Origin: an uncultured Sphingomonadaceae bacterium
GTDB lineage: Bacteria > Pseudomonadota > Alphaproteobacteria > Sphingomonadales > Sphingomonadaceae
DNA length: 64,000 nt
Direction: 5' to 3'
Assembly: GCA_947493215.1 (NCBI GenBank)
Contig: CANLQE010000001.1
Location: 310,001 to 374,000 of the forward strand
Part shown: positions 46,064 to 55,699 of the stretch, in pieces
Layout of the letters: the number at the start of each line of letters is the position of its first letter
How positions within the stretch are numbered: position 1 is the first letter of the stretch
Program-made: the position numbers and the translations under genes
The notes under the pieces: model-generated
The model's input: the letters and a program-made list of their open reading frames with translations, nothing else
The model's database searches: none
Told to the model about the DNA's origin: nothing

Positions 46064-48001
46064 TTATCTGTTCATCCTGCCGTCGATAAGGCCCTCGACG
46101 AGGGAGGGATCTGCGAGTGTGGAGGTGTCGCCGAGATTCGCGTAATCATTCTCGGCAATCTTGCGCAGGATGCGGCGCATAATCTTGCCCGAACGGGTTT
46201 TGGGCAGGCCGGGTGTAAAGTGCAGTTGATCCGGGGTCGCAATCGGCCCGATCTCTGTTCGGACATGGCTCCTCAGTTCTGCGGTCAAGTCGTCAGATGT
46301 TTCCACCCCGGCGTTCAGCGTGACATAGCAGTAAATGCCTTGTCCTTTGATGTCGTGCGGATAGCCAACCACGGCAGCTTCGGCGACCAGCGGATGGGAT
46401 ACGAGCGCACTTTCCACTTCCGCTGTCCCCATGCGGTGACCCGACACATTGATGACATCATCAACCCGGCCGGTAATCCAGTAATAGTCATCCTCATCGC
46501 GGCGGCAGCCATCGCCAGTAAAATATTTACCCTTATAGGTAGAGAAATAGGTCTGGATGAAGCGCTCATGGTCGCCATAGACACTGCGCGCCTGACCCGG
46601 CCAACTGGCGGTGATGCAGAGATTGCCGTCGGTCGCGCCATCGAGAACGGCGCCGTCGCCATCAACCAGCTGTGGCTGAATACCGAAGAAAGGTTTCCCC
46701 GCGCTGCCTGGCTTCATGCCATGCGCGCCGGGTAATGTAGTAATCATCGCTCCACCGGTTTCTGTCTGCCACCACGTGTCGATAATTGGCGACTGGCCTT
46801 CGCCAACCACATCATAATACCAGCGCCACGCTTCTGGGTTAATAGGCTCGCCGACCGTGCCAAGCAATCGGATTGAGCTGCGATCATGCGCCTTTACCGG
46901 TTCATCACCTTCCCGCATCAGCGCTCTGATAGCCGTAGGAGCGGTATAGAAAATATTGACCTTATGCTTAGCGACCACGTCCCAGAACCGGCCATGGTCT
47001 GGATAGTTAGGCACCCCTTCAAACATCACTTCGGTCGCGCCATTGATCAGCGGGCCGTAGACAATATAGCTATGGCCGGTGACCCAGCCAATATCAGCCG
47101 AGCACCAGAAGACTTCGCCCGGCTTATAGTCGAACACATAGTGAAAGGTGGTGGCGACCCAAACTGCATAGCCGCCCGTAGTATGGAGCACGCCCTTGGG
47201 CTTGCCGGTCGAACCAGACGTATAGAGAATGAACAGCGGGTCTTCAGCATTCATCGGTTCGCACGGGCAGTCGGCGGCCACATCGGCGGTGATCTCATGA
47301 TACCAGTGATCGCGGCCTTCGGTCATTGCAATATCGCTGCCCGTATGGTTGACCACCAGCACCGCATCGACATCCGCGCCGTCTTTCTCGAGCGCTGCAT
47401 CAACATTGCTCTTGAGCGGCACGCCCTTGCCGCCGCGCAGGCCGCCATCGGCGCAGACCACAAATCGGCTTTTGCAATCTTCGATCCTCCCTGCCAGCGC
47501 CTCTGGAGAGAAACCGCCAAACACGACCGAGTGGATTGCACCTATCCGCGCGCAGGCGAGCATCGCCACTGCCCCCTCGACGATCATCGGCATGTAGATC
47601 GTGACCCGGTCGCCCTTCTGGACGCCTAATTTTTTGAGAGCGCCCGCCATGCGGATCACCTCGGCTAGCAGCTCGGCATAGCTCAGCGCCCGCCCAATGC
47701 CATCCGGATCGTCAGGCTCAAATATCAGCGCCGTCACGTCGCCCCGGCCTGCCGCCACATGCCTATCGACGGCATTGTGACAGATATTGAGCACGCCATC
47801 CTCAAACCACTTGATCGATACCGGATCATAAGACCAGTTCGAGATTGTGGAGGGAGACTGCGTCCAGTCTAAACGCTCGGCTTGTTTCGTCCAAAACGCA
47901 TCAGGCTCAGATATACTCTCTGCATAGAGCCGTTGATAATCCTCTGAGCTGCAATGGGTATTGCCGGTAGCCTTGCCATCGGGCTGAATCATATCGCTCA
48001 T
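46064..48001 (-). CDS. acs: Acetyl-CoA synthetase (AMP-forming)
   Basis: Activates acetate to acetyl-CoA through acetyl-AMP. The 645 residues contain the P-loop-like [32 protein letters not shown], the [10 protein letters not shown] acyl pocket with its Trp residues fixing acetate specificity, and the C-terminal [15 protein letters not shown] with the catalytic, acetylatable Lys. The ATG at 48001 has AGGAGA upstream; the TTG before it is less likely. Confidence 0.97.
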   Translation of the reverse strand: MSDMIQPDGKATGNTHCSSEDYQRLYAESISEPDAFWTKQAERLDWTQSPSTISNWSYDPVSIKWFEDGVLNICHNAVDRHVAAGRGDVTALIFEPDDPDGIGRALSYAELLAEVIRMAGALKKLGVQKGDRVTIYMPMIVEGAVAMLACARIGAIHSVVFGGFSPEALAGRIEDCKSRFVVCADGGLRGGKGVPLKSNVDAALEKDGADVDAVLVVNHTGSDIAMTEGRDHWYHEITADVAADCPCEPMNAEDPLFILYTSGSTGKPKGVLHTTGGYAVWVATTFHYVFDYKPGEVFWCSADIGWVTGHSYIVYGPLINGATEVMFEGVPNYPDHGRFWDVVAKHKVNIFYTAPTAIRALMREGDEPVKAHDRSSIRLLGTVGEPINPEAWRWYYDVVGEGQSPIIDTWWQTETGGAMITTLPGAHGMKPGSAGKPFFGIQPQLVDGDGAVLDGATDGNLCITASWPGQARSVYGDHERFIQTYFSTYKGKYFTGDGCRRDEDDYYWITGRVDDVINVSGHRMGTAEVESALVSHPLVAEAAVVGYPHDIKGQGIYCYVTLNAGVETSDDLTAELRSHVRTEIGPIATPDQLHFTPGLPKTRSGKIMRRILRKIAENDYANLGDTSTLADPSLVEGLIDGRMNR

Positions 48002-48144
48002 CAAATGCTCTCCTGTGGAATTCTCTTATTAATCACTAGCAAGGGCTCTGCAGCGCTTGAAAGCTATTTTTGAACATATGATCTGATACTGGCGATTTCA
48101 CAACTAATCATGCTACGTATAACTCACACTATTAAGGAGTTCGC

Positions 48145-49005
48145 ATGGCAACCGCAGCACAAGCATCCGACATTGAAAGCGCTTTTGAGATTTATCAGCT
48201 GACCCCGGCAATTGGCGCTGAACTTTCTGGCATTGATTTGTCCGAACCACTCACGGACGATATTATCGCGGATGTCCGGCTGGCTCTGCTCAACCACAAA
48301 GTGATTTTCTTTCGCGACCAGCATCTCGATCGGGAACAGCTGCTGAATTTTGCTAAAAGATTCGGGCCGCTGGAAATCCATCCCGCGACGCCAAAGGACC
48401 AACCCTATCCCGAAATATTGCGGATTGCGCATGGGGAGAAGAGCAAGGGCCAGGAAAATATGTGGCATAGCGATGTCACTTGGCGCACTGAACCGTCGCT
48501 GGGGTCGGTGCTCAGTGCTCTGGAAATTCCACCTGTTGGCGGGGATACTTTATTTGCCAATATGAACCTTGCTTACGAAAAATTACCGCAGGATATCCGC
48601 GAACAAATCACCGGCCTGACGGCGATACACGATATTGCCAGAGTGTTTGCCAAACGCCTGAACAAAAAGCCCGAAGAATTGCACGAGCAATATCCGCTAC
48701 AGGAACACCCGGTGGTGCGCACACATCCTGAAACCGGATTGCAGAGCCTTTACGTCAACAGCGCCTTCACCAGTCACATTGTCGGAATGACCGCAGAAGA
48801 GAGCAAGAAGCTGCTCAAAACACTCTATGCCACCGCATCCAACCCCGAGATTCAATGCCGCTTCAAATGGACCAAAGGCGCCATCGCTTTTTGGGATAAC
48901 CGGGCATCGCAACATTTTGCTGCATCCGATTATTTTCCGGCCCCCCGCATCATGGAACGCGCAACTATCGCTGGCGATCGGCCCTATTTTAGCCCCAATA
49001 GCTGA
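48145..49005 (+). CDS. TauD/TfdA family Fe(II)/2-oxoglutarate dioxygenase
   Basis: A 286-residue dioxygenase. MWHSDVTW carries His108 and Asp110, the distal His257 lies in WDNRASQHFAASDY, and the Arg-rich end (APRIMERATIAGDRP) binds 2-oxoglutarate. Family members release sulfite from taurine or cleave aryloxy acids, alkylsulfates and related compounds. No sulfonate transporter is next to it, so the substrate is open. AAGGAG is 6 bases before the ATG. Confidence 0.94.
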   Translation: MATAAQASDIESAFEIYQLTPAIGAELSGIDLSEPLTDDIIADVRLALLNHKVIFFRDQHLDREQLLNFAKRFGPLEIHPATPKDQPYPEILRIAHGEKSKGQENMWHSDVTWRTEPSLGSVLSALEIPPVGGDTLFANMNLAYEKLPQDIREQITGLTAIHDIARVFAKRLNKKPEELHEQYPLQEHPVVRTHPETGLQSLYVNSAFTSHIVGMTAEESKKLLKTLYATASNPEIQCRFKWTKGAIAFWDNRASQHFAASDYFPAPRIMERATIAGDRPYFSPNS

Positions 49006-49137
49006 CGGCAAACCAAGTCATGGGAATACAGCTTCACGATGACGTTACGGAATCGGTCTGTTAAAATGGCTAGTCACGAAGCCCTTGCGCGTTGAAGCGA
49101 TGACCGATAGTTTTCTCTCCATAGGATGAGGGAAAAT

Positions 49138-51039
49138 ATGATGCGCAAAGCACTTTTACTCGCGGTCTGCTCAGCAGCTTTGGCCGTTTCAGGATGTAGT
49201 AAAAACGGTGGGTCGAGTGACTCTGATGCCAATGTCACCAACACGGAATATCCCGAACAGGTCTTCTGGGGCGACACTCATCTCCACACTGATAACAGCA
49301 TTGATGCATTCGGTTTTGGTACCCGGCTCGACGCCGAAGCTGCTTTACGCTTCGCCAGAGGGGAAGAAGTAACCGCAAGCAAAGGCTCGAAAGCAAAGCT
49401 TTCCCGTCCTCTGGATTTTCTGGTGATCGCGGATCACAGCGATGCAGTGGGCGCAACCAAGGCACTTTATGAAGCTCCGCGCATTGCGCTCTTAGGCAAT
49501 GAATTTTTGCTCCGCTGGCATGACATGATGCACGAAAGTGACGAGGGCTCGTTGCAGGTAACATCAGAACTGATTGACGGCGCAGCAGCCGGAACATTGC
49601 CGGAAGGGCTTTTCGATCCCGAAGAATCAGCGGAGCGGATCATGTCCCTATGGACCGAACATGGCGAGACCTTGGACGAATATAATGAGCCCGGCAAATT
49701 TACCGCCTTTCACGGATTTGAATATACGCCGATGCCGGGCGGGGATAATCTGCACCGGGTCGTGATGTTCCGCGACGGTGCCGACAAAACCAGCACCATG
49801 CTTCCTTTTGCCAGTTTTGACGCTGGCGATCCCGAACAGCTTTGGGCTTATATGGGCGCCTATGAAAAGAGTACGGGCGGCAAAGTCCTCGCCATTCCTC
49901 ATAACAGCAATGTGTCCAATGGTCGCATGTTTGCGATGAACAAGCTGGATGGCAGCCCCATCGATGAAGCCTATATAAAAACGCGTGCATTGCGTGAACC
50001 GATTGTCGAGGTCACCCAGATTAAGGGCGACAGCGAAAGCCATCCGTTCCTTTCTCCCAACGATGAATTTGCCAACTATGGTGATGCCGGTTGGGACAAA
50101 TGCAATCTAAGCTGCGGCAAGGATATGCCTCCTGAAAGCTATGGTGGCAGCTACGTCCGGGAAGCATTGAAGCGCGGTCTGGAATTCACGCAGACAATGG
50201 GAGCCAATCCCTTCAAGTTTGGCATGATCGGTTCAACCGATAGCCACACGTCGCTGGCCACGGCTGACGAGAATAATTTCTACGGCAAGCATAGCGGCAA
50301 CGAGATAAACAATAAAGATCGCGCAATGGCCCCGCAGAATTTGGGCACGCGCAAAGGGCGTTTTGGCTGGAACTATCTATCCAGCGGCTATGCTGCAGTT
50401 TGGGCAACCAGCAATACGCGCGAAGCCATTTTCGACGCGATGATGCGCCGCGAAGTCTATGCGACCACCGGCCCGCGTATGCAGGTCCGTTTCTTCGGCG
50501 GGTTTGATTTTGCCGAGGGTGATACCGGCGATCTCGTAAAGGCTGGCTATAGCAAGGGCGTGCCCATGGGCGGCGATCTGACAGGCGGAGATGGCAAGGC
50601 GCCGACGTTCCTCGTCTCAGCTCTTATGGATCCCGAGAGCGCCAATCTCGACCGGATTCAGGTTGTCAAAGGCTGGGTCGATGCCAGCGGGAAATCTCAA
50701 GAGAAAATCTATAATGTCAGCTGGAGCAGTCCCGATAGCCGCAAAGTCGGCGCTGACGGAAAACTGGCCGCGGTAGGCAATACCGTTGATCTGACCAAAG
50801 GCACTTGGGAGAATAATATCGGCGCGCCGGAACTGGTCACATGGTGGCAGGACCCGGATTTCGATGCGAAACAAAATGCATTTTACTACGTGCGCGTACT
50901 CGAAATTCCGACACCAACATGGCCGGTTTATGATGCGCTGAAATTCGGCCTGACGCTGCCGGATGATGTTATCAAAATCCAGCAGGAGCGCGCTTACTCC
51001 TCGCCCATCTGGTACACGCCAGCCGCCACGACAAGCTGA
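49138..51039 (+). CDS. DUF3604 family lipoprotein (PHP-like)
   Basis: A 633-residue exported protein with a signal ending LAVSGC (lipobox, Cys about 21). The DUF3604 domain begins with the metal-binding FWGDTHLHTDNSIDAFGFG and continues with VIADHSDAVGATKAL, YTPMPGGDNLHRVVMF and IGSTDSHTSLAT, i.e. PHP-like histidine clusters that suggest a metal-dependent phosphoesterase or hydrolase. The function is unproven. GAGGGA suits the ATG at 49138 or 49141. It heads a cluster with a parvulin and a HupE-like protein. Confidence 0.9.
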   Translation: MMRKALLLAVCSAALAVSGCSKNGGSSDSDANVTNTEYPEQVFWGDTHLHTDNSIDAFGFGTRLDAEAALRFARGEEVTASKGSKAKLSRPLDFLVIADHSDAVGATKALYEAPRIALLGNEFLLRWHDMMHESDEGSLQVTSELIDGAAAGTLPEGLFDPEESAERIMSLWTEHGETLDEYNEPGKFTAFHGFEYTPMPGGDNLHRVVMFRDGADKTSTMLPFASFDAGDPEQLWAYMGAYEKSTGGKVLAIPHNSNVSNGRMFAMNKLDGSPIDEAYIKTRALREPIVEVTQIKGDSESHPFLSPNDEFANYGDAGWDKCNLSCGKDMPPESYGGSYVREALKRGLEFTQTMGANPFKFGMIGSTDSHTSLATADENNFYGKHSGNEINNKDRAMAPQNLGTRKGRFGWNYLSSGYAAVWATSNTREAIFDAMMRREVYATTGPRMQVRFFGGFDFAEGDTGDLVKAGYSKGVPMGGDLTGGDGKAPTFLVSALMDPESANLDRIQVVKGWVDASGKSQEKIYNVSWSSPDSRKVGADGKLAAVGNTVDLTKGTWENNIGAPELVTWWQDPDFDAKQNAFYYVRVLEIPTPTWPVYDALKFGLTLPDDVIKIQQERAYSSPIWYTPAATTS

Positions 51040-51087
51040 CCCTATGGGTGCTCAACCTGCGCGGCTAATCAGGAGTATCATGGAGAG

Positions 51088-51900
51088 ATGAAACTGCTGA
51101 AAGAACCGTTGGTCCATTTTCTGGGCGGGGCATTGCTGGTGTTCGCGTTTTTCTGGGCCACCGGCACCAATCGCGATCCGGCAGATTATGCAATCTCCAT
51201 AGGCGAGACGGATGTCGAACGGCTAAAGGCTGGTTGGGTGCAAAATTTCCGCCGAGCGCCCACGCAAGACGAGTTGGACAGCCTGATCGACCAAGAGGTG
51301 AAGGAGGAAATCTACTATCGCGAGGCCTTGCGTCTCGGCCTCGATCGCAATGACCCCCTGATCCGTCGCCGCCTGTTTACGAAAATGCGCTTCCTCGACA
51401 ATCAGGAAGGCGCACAAGACAATCCCTCTGATGCCTTATTGCAAAAATGGCTGGATGATCATCCCGAGAAATATGCTCTTTCGTCGCTCTACGATCTGGA
51501 ACAAATTTATCTTGGTCGGAATGCCGAACGGTCTATTTCGGAAACACTGGATGGCTTGAATCAAGGCACGATGGAGCCAGATGTTATCGGGCAGCCGATT
51601 TCACTCCCCGCAAAATTGAATCAAGCCGGTGCCTTCGAAATTACCCGCCAGTTTGGGGAAAAATTTATCGCAGAGTTGGACAGCATCATCGTTGGTCAGT
51701 GGCAAGGTCCAATACAGTCCGGCTTTGGACAGCATCTCGTAAAAGTCACTTCCAAAACACCCGGCAAACCACCTGCGCTAGATGACGTGCGACAGACAGT
51801 AACCAACGATTGGCGCGCCGCGCAGACGGCCAATTTGGAAGAAGCCGCCTTCGACAAATATCGCGCGCAATATGAAATCAAAGTCACTGGCCGGGAATGA
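51088..51900 (+). CDS. Peptidylprolyl isomerase, parvulin type, membrane-anchored
   Basis: A 270-residue protein with one N-terminal membrane helix (FLGGALLVFAFFWATG), a helical SurA/PrsA-like chaperone region (DELDSLIDQEVKEEIYYREALRLGL), and a C-terminal parvulin domain from about 145 (YDLEQIYLGRNA, GQWQGPIQSGFGQHLVKVT). It probably folds exported proteins. The start is 48 bases after the DUF3604 gene, and its end overlaps the HupE gene by ATGA, so the three are one unit. Confidence 0.86.
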   Translation: MKLLKEPLVHFLGGALLVFAFFWATGTNRDPADYAISIGETDVERLKAGWVQNFRRAPTQDELDSLIDQEVKEEIYYREALRLGLDRNDPLIRRRLFTKMRFLDNQEGAQDNPSDALLQKWLDDHPEKYALSSLYDLEQIYLGRNAERSISETLDGLNQGTMEPDVIGQPISLPAKLNQAGAFEITRQFGEKFIAELDSIIVGQWQGPIQSGFGQHLVKVTSKTPGKPPALDDVRQTVTNDWRAAQTANLEEAAFDKYRAQYEIKVTGRE

Positions 51901-52898
51901 GAGGCTGCGCCCTCGCCATTGCTTGCTTCCTCGGTTTGCTATTCGGAGGAACTGAGGCCCATGCTGACGAACTTCGCCCCGCCTATGTAGAACTGAACCA
52001 GGTGTCGCCAAGCGAGTGGACCTTGCTCTGGAAGGCATCTGCCCAGTCCAGATTGGGCCGTTCAGGCGACGTCATAATACCGGAGGTGTGCAGTACCGTC
52101 GGTGAAGCCAAAAGGCACTTTGCTGCATCGAATATTTTGACCAGCAAGATGCTCAAATGCACTGGCTCCATCGCTGGTCAATCCATCGGCCTCAAGGGAC
52201 TGGAACTCTCCACAACCGACGCGCTGGTTCGTGTTGCCCCGCTTAATGATGAAACCCAGACACTGCGTCTAACCCCAGATGCGCCCGTCGCCACCATCGC
52301 CCAAAAGGACGCCATCGCCAACGTGGCATGGACCTATACAATTATCGGTTTCGAGCATATCGTGCTGGGCTTTGACCACCTGCTATTCGTTCTGGCGCTG
52401 GTCCTGCTTCTGAAAGGGGGCTGGCTTGTCGCTAAAACGGTTACCGCCTTCACTATTGCGCATAGCATTACGTTAATCGGTTCCACGCTGGGTTATTTGT
52501 CCCTGCCCTCACAACCGGTCGAAGCGATTATCGCGCTCTCGATTGTTTTTCTAGCGGTCGAAATCGTGAAAGCACAACGCGACAAAGGTCAAACCGGGCC
52601 GCGCCTGTCAGAACGCTTCCCGTGGATTGTCGCCTTCCTGTTCGGGCTGCTCCACGGTTTTGGTTTTGCCGGTGCTTTGGCCGAAATCGGATTACCGCAA
52701 GATGATGTTCCGATGGCGCTTTTGACTTTCAACCTCGGCGTCGAGATCGGGCAGCTTTTCATCGTTGCGGTGGCCTTTGCCCTGCTGGCACTGATCCGTA
52801 ACTTTCGGCGATCATGGTTGCAACCAGTCAAGACGGCAACATCCTATGCGATTGGTATCATCGCAACTTATTGGTTTATCGAACGCATGGTCGCCTGA
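51897..52898 (+). CDS. HupE/UreJ-like membrane protein
   Basis: A 333-residue protein with a signal peptide (ending THAHAD-like near residue 24), an extracytoplasmic domain of about 110 residues, and a C-terminal membrane domain with about 6-7 helices. The HupE motif FEHIVLGFDHLLFVLALVLLL contains the H-x5-D-H metal site, and IAHSITLIGSTLGYLSLP plus GLLHGFGFAGALAEIGLP follow. HupE/UreJ proteins move Ni or Co ions, but no hydrogenase or urease is here; the DUF3604 neighbour suggests metal supply to it (inference). Confidence 0.88.
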   Translation: MRGCALAIACFLGLLFGGTEAHADELRPAYVELNQVSPSEWTLLWKASAQSRLGRSGDVIIPEVCSTVGEAKRHFAASNILTSKMLKCTGSIAGQSIGLKGLELSTTDALVRVAPLNDETQTLRLTPDAPVATIAQKDAIANVAWTYTIIGFEHIVLGFDHLLFVLALVLLLKGGWLVAKTVTAFTIAHSITLIGSTLGYLSLPSQPVEAIIALSIVFLAVEIVKAQRDKGQTGPRLSERFPWIVAFLFGLLHGFGFAGALAEIGLPQDDVPMALLTFNLGVEIGQLFIVAVAFALLALIRNFRRSWLQPVKTATSYAIGIIATYWFIERMVA

Positions 52899-52904
52899 TC
52901 CGGT

Positions 52905-53279
52905 TTAGCCGCGCGCATCACTGAGCTGTGCTAGCCGCAGTTCTATCTTTTTCAGCTCCCCAAGAATTGTCAGCGTATTCATCCGGTCGAACAACCACAT
53001 TTTGAGCAAACCAATGGCGATGAATGAAATCACACAACCCGCTGACCATAATATGGTTTCGCGCAATTCCACTGCTTCAATCGCCTGCCACCCACAGAAA
53101 AATGCCAGCGCAACGAATGCCAGTGTGTAGACAAACATTAAATAGGTCCAGAAACGCATGGGTCCCTGAAAAGCGCTGCCCAATTGTTCGAACATCCCGC
53201 GACCATCTTCCAGATCTTTTAGAAAAGCTTTATCGTCAGCGCTTAATGTCGCAGCCAACTCATCATCAAATTTTGTCAT
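52905..53279 (-). CDS. Two-helix membrane protein paired with the ECF sigma factor
   Basis: A 124-residue protein with an acidic N-terminal region (LAATLSADDKAFLKDLEDGRGMF), two membrane helices (WTYLMFVYTLAFVALAFFCG and TILWSAGCVISFIAIGLLKMW) and a basic coiled tail. It resembles DUF6768-type proteins that sit beside small sigma factors. Its start shares a base with the sigma stop, so it may be the cognate anti-sigma or signalling partner. That role is inferred from position. Confidence 0.7.
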   Translation of the reverse strand: MTKFDDELAATLSADDKAFLKDLEDGRGMFEQLGSAFQGPMRFWTYLMFVYTLAFVALAFFCGWQAIEAVELRETILWSAGCVISFIAIGLLKMWLFDRMNTLTILGELKKIELRLAQLSDARG

Positions 53280-53842
53280 TATATTTCTCCTTCATTGGGT
53301 TCGTCATTCAGCGCTGCCTTTAGTTGACGGCGCGCATGAAACAGGCGGGATTTTGCTGTGCCAATTGCCGTACCCGTCACCTCGGCAATTTCCTTTATCG
53401 TCAAGCCTTCGCCAAAATAGAGCAAAGCCGCCATTCGGTGGTCGTTGCTTAAGCCGTCAAAGGCTTGATCAATTGTGACCTTGTCTTCGCCACGCGGCGC
53501 TACGGATGTTTCCATAGTTTCTGCAGCGGCGGCATGAAGGTTCCGCTTCTTCTGATTCTTACCTATCTGGTCGGCGCATTTGCGATGCAGGATCGTGTAC
53601 GCCCATGCAGGAAAGCGGGACGGATCACGTAAGCTGCGCCAACGTTTGCAAATCCCGGCCCATGCTTCCTGCACCGCAGAGCGCGCCTGTTCCTCATCAC
53701 GCAAAAGCCGATAGGCCGTCCGCATCAAGCGCGGATGCCATCTTGCCGCCAATCGTTCGCCCGCACGCCGGTCTCCGGCCTGAATCCGGGTCAGCAACAG
53801 CTCATCATAAATCCTATCGGTATCGCTGTAACGCATAGACAT
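53279..53842 (-). CDS. ECF-type RNA polymerase sigma factor
   Basis: A 187-residue sigma-70 family protein with regions 2 and 4 only. Region 2 is visible as GERLAARWHPRLMRTAYRLLRDEEQARSAVQEAWAGI with the RFPAWAYTILHRKCAD promoter-melting helix. Region 4 is DQAFDGLSNDHRMAALLYFGEG followed by LTIKEIAEVTGTAIGTAKSRLFHARRQL. It is coupled to a small membrane protein. The target promoters and the inducing signal are not visible. Confidence 0.92.
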   Translation of the reverse strand: MSMRYSDTDRIYDELLLTRIQAGDRRAGERLAARWHPRLMRTAYRLLRDEEQARSAVQEAWAGICKRWRSLRDPSRFPAWAYTILHRKCADQIGKNQKKRNLHAAAAETMETSVAPRGEDKVTIDQAFDGLSNDHRMAALLYFGEGLTIKEIAEVTGTAIGTAKSRLFHARRQLKAALNDEPNEGEI

Positions 53843-53910
53843 CCCAATGACCTTTACTCCTATAGTCGGAGCAAAGGGCCAAAAGGTTCAATCAAGCGAA
53901 AATTTTAACG

Positions 53911-54678
53911 CTATTGCGCTGTGTAACCGCCATCGACCACAAATTCCGCGCCAGTGACATAGCTGGATTCATCCGATGCTAAAAACAACGCGCAATTGGC
54001 GATATCCCTAGGTTCGCCAAGTCGCCCTGCAGGTATGGCCGCCTCTATCGCTGCATAATTATCAGAATTTGTGTCTGCACCAGCACTCTGCATATTGGTG
54101 CGAATGATGCCAGGGTGAATCGTATTCACTCTTATGTTCTCAGCAGCCACCTCAAGGGCAACTGACTTGCTAAACAGTTTTACCGCGCCTTTCGAAGCCG
54201 CGTAGCTTGCACTGCCACGAAAACCTACAAGTCCGGCAACCGAGGACAGGTTGATGATAGAGCCGCCGCCGGATTGACGCATGGCGCCGACGGCAGCTTG
54301 CGTTCCCATAAAGCTACCCTCGACATTGACGTCAAATTGCCGGCGCAGAGCGGGCACGGCTCTGTCGCTGTTAATGGCAGCAACCTCCAATATGCCCGCA
54401 TTGTTGACAAGCACATCCAGTTGCCCGTGTTCAGCAACCAACGCGGCAACGACGTCATCCCAATCCTGCTGAGCGGTCACATCTTGTTTAACCGCAAAGG
54501 CATTACCGCCTTTTTCGAGGATCAAAGCGGCTGTTTCTTCAACTCCGGCCTGATCAACATCGCTAAGCACGACAATCGCATTTTCTTCAGCCAACCGTTC
54601 TGCGATGGCAGCGCCAATGCCCGGGCGAGAGGCTCCGCCAGTAACGAGAGCCACCTTGCCTTCCAAGCGTTTCGCCAT
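53911..54678 (-). CDS. SDR family oxidoreductase (3-oxoacyl reductase-like)
   Basis: A 255-residue classical SDR. The cofactor loop is TGGASRPGIGAAI, with an extra residue as in many 3-oxoacyl-ACP reductase-like SDRs, and SDVDQAG has the Asp favouring NAD. The catalytic block is SVAGLVGFRGSASYAASK, and the ending is AEFVVDGGYTAQ. The start ATG at 54678 follows the NmrA stop by 5 bases. It is the last gene of the leftward catabolic set. Confidence 0.9.
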   Translation of the reverse strand: MAKRLEGKVALVTGGASRPGIGAAIAERLAEENAIVVLSDVDQAGVEETAALILEKGGNAFAVKQDVTAQQDWDDVVAALVAEHGQLDVLVNNAGILEVAAINSDRAVPALRRQFDVNVEGSFMGTQAAVGAMRQSGGGSIINLSSVAGLVGFRGSASYAASKGAVKLFSKSVALEVAAENIRVNTIHPGIIRTNMQSAGADTNSDNYAAIEAAIPAGRLGEPRDIANCALFLASDESSYVTGAEFVVDGGYTAQ

Positions 54679-54683
54679 TTTCC

Positions 54684-55616
54684 TTATCCAGCCGGTGGTC
54701 TGTGCGCGTTCTCTGACCAGTCCTGACGCGTAGCCCATTCTTCCAGCGTCTCAAACTCGACCTCTGGCAAGCGCTGCTGCATGAAGTCTGTGTTCACTTC
54801 GAACGGCTTGGTCTCTGCTGTATTGTTATATTCATAGAAGGCCGCAATTCCGGCAGACATGGGTGCGCGATTTTCTTCCGGTACATCATCACCAAATGCA
54901 TTGACGAGCAAGTCACCAAATTCGGTTGGCGTGCACGGATCATATTTGATTTCATGGCCAAAAACCTTGGACAGAATCTCGGCAACCTGCGGCGGTTTGA
55001 TCCGCTGCGGTCCGCCGATATTCAACCATGACCCTTCAAAATCAGGGCGATCCATCGCGGCGACCATGCACTTACCGACATCATCCAGACTGATCCAATT
55101 GGCCTCTAAATGGGCTCTGTGCGGATAGACATAACGGTTTTCGTCCACAATGAACGGCCGCGCCCAATTGGTCAGCAGATTGTCCATAAACAGCACCGAG
55201 CCGAAAACGGTCGCCGGTACACCTGAACGAAAAATCGAATTTACGGCAATGGTATTATTACCATAGGTGAAAGGATCACCCGGCCGCTCGGGAATCCAGC
55301 TGGACGTGTTCCATATAAAGCGTTTCCCGCCCGCCTTTTGCACCGCAGCGGCGACACGTCCGGTCAAGGTGGCGCGATCTTCACGCGCCTGCAAAGGATG
55401 CGTATAGAAGACGGCGTCCGAGCCTTCGAAGGCTGGGACCCACGTGTCTTCGTCGTAGAGATCGAAAATGCGCGCTTCATCGGCAACATTACTGCCGCCC
55501 AGATCAGGAGTTTCGCTGCGCGATAGGGCCCGCACCTTGTGGCCTGTCGCCCCCAACTGCCTGATTTGTGCCAAACCTTGACGCCCGGTTGCGCCGACCA
55601 CTGATACCAATGCCAT
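54684..55616 (-). CDS. NmrA family NAD(P)-binding protein
   Basis: A 310-residue atypical SDR. The N-terminus MALVSVVGATGRQGLAQIRQLG carries the GxxGxxG nucleotide loop, and the region FEGSDAVFYTHPLQAREDRATL and the NIGGPQRIKPPQVAEILSKVF segment match NmrA/NAD(P)H:quinone-sensor proteins. No Tyr-x3-Lys pair is seen, so it may be a sensor rather than a dehydrogenase. AAGGAGGA sits 6 bases before the chosen ATG, which is decisive. Confidence 0.9.
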   Translation of the reverse strand: MALVSVVGATGRQGLAQIRQLGATGHKVRALSRSETPDLGGSNVADEARIFDLYDEDTWVPAFEGSDAVFYTHPLQAREDRATLTGRVAAAVQKAGGKRFIWNTSSWIPERPGDPFTYGNNTIAVNSIFRSGVPATVFGSVLFMDNLLTNWARPFIVDENRYVYPHRAHLEANWISLDDVGKCMVAAMDRPDFEGSWLNIGGPQRIKPPQVAEILSKVFGHEIKYDPCTPTEFGDLLVNAFGDDVPEENRAPMSAGIAAFYEYNNTAETKPFEVNTDFMQQRLPEVEFETLEEWATRQDWSENAHRPPAG

Positions 55617-55699
55617 TTCGAATCCTCCTTTATATTTGGGGAGGAAGCTAATCGCACAGGCACCAGCGCCCAATGCTCCATTTTGTCAGGCCATTAGTG

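Noticed and set aside
46886-47629. 247-residue open frame opposite acs
   Set aside because: Antisense to acetyl-CoA synthetase; high His/Arg composition from complement codon bias.
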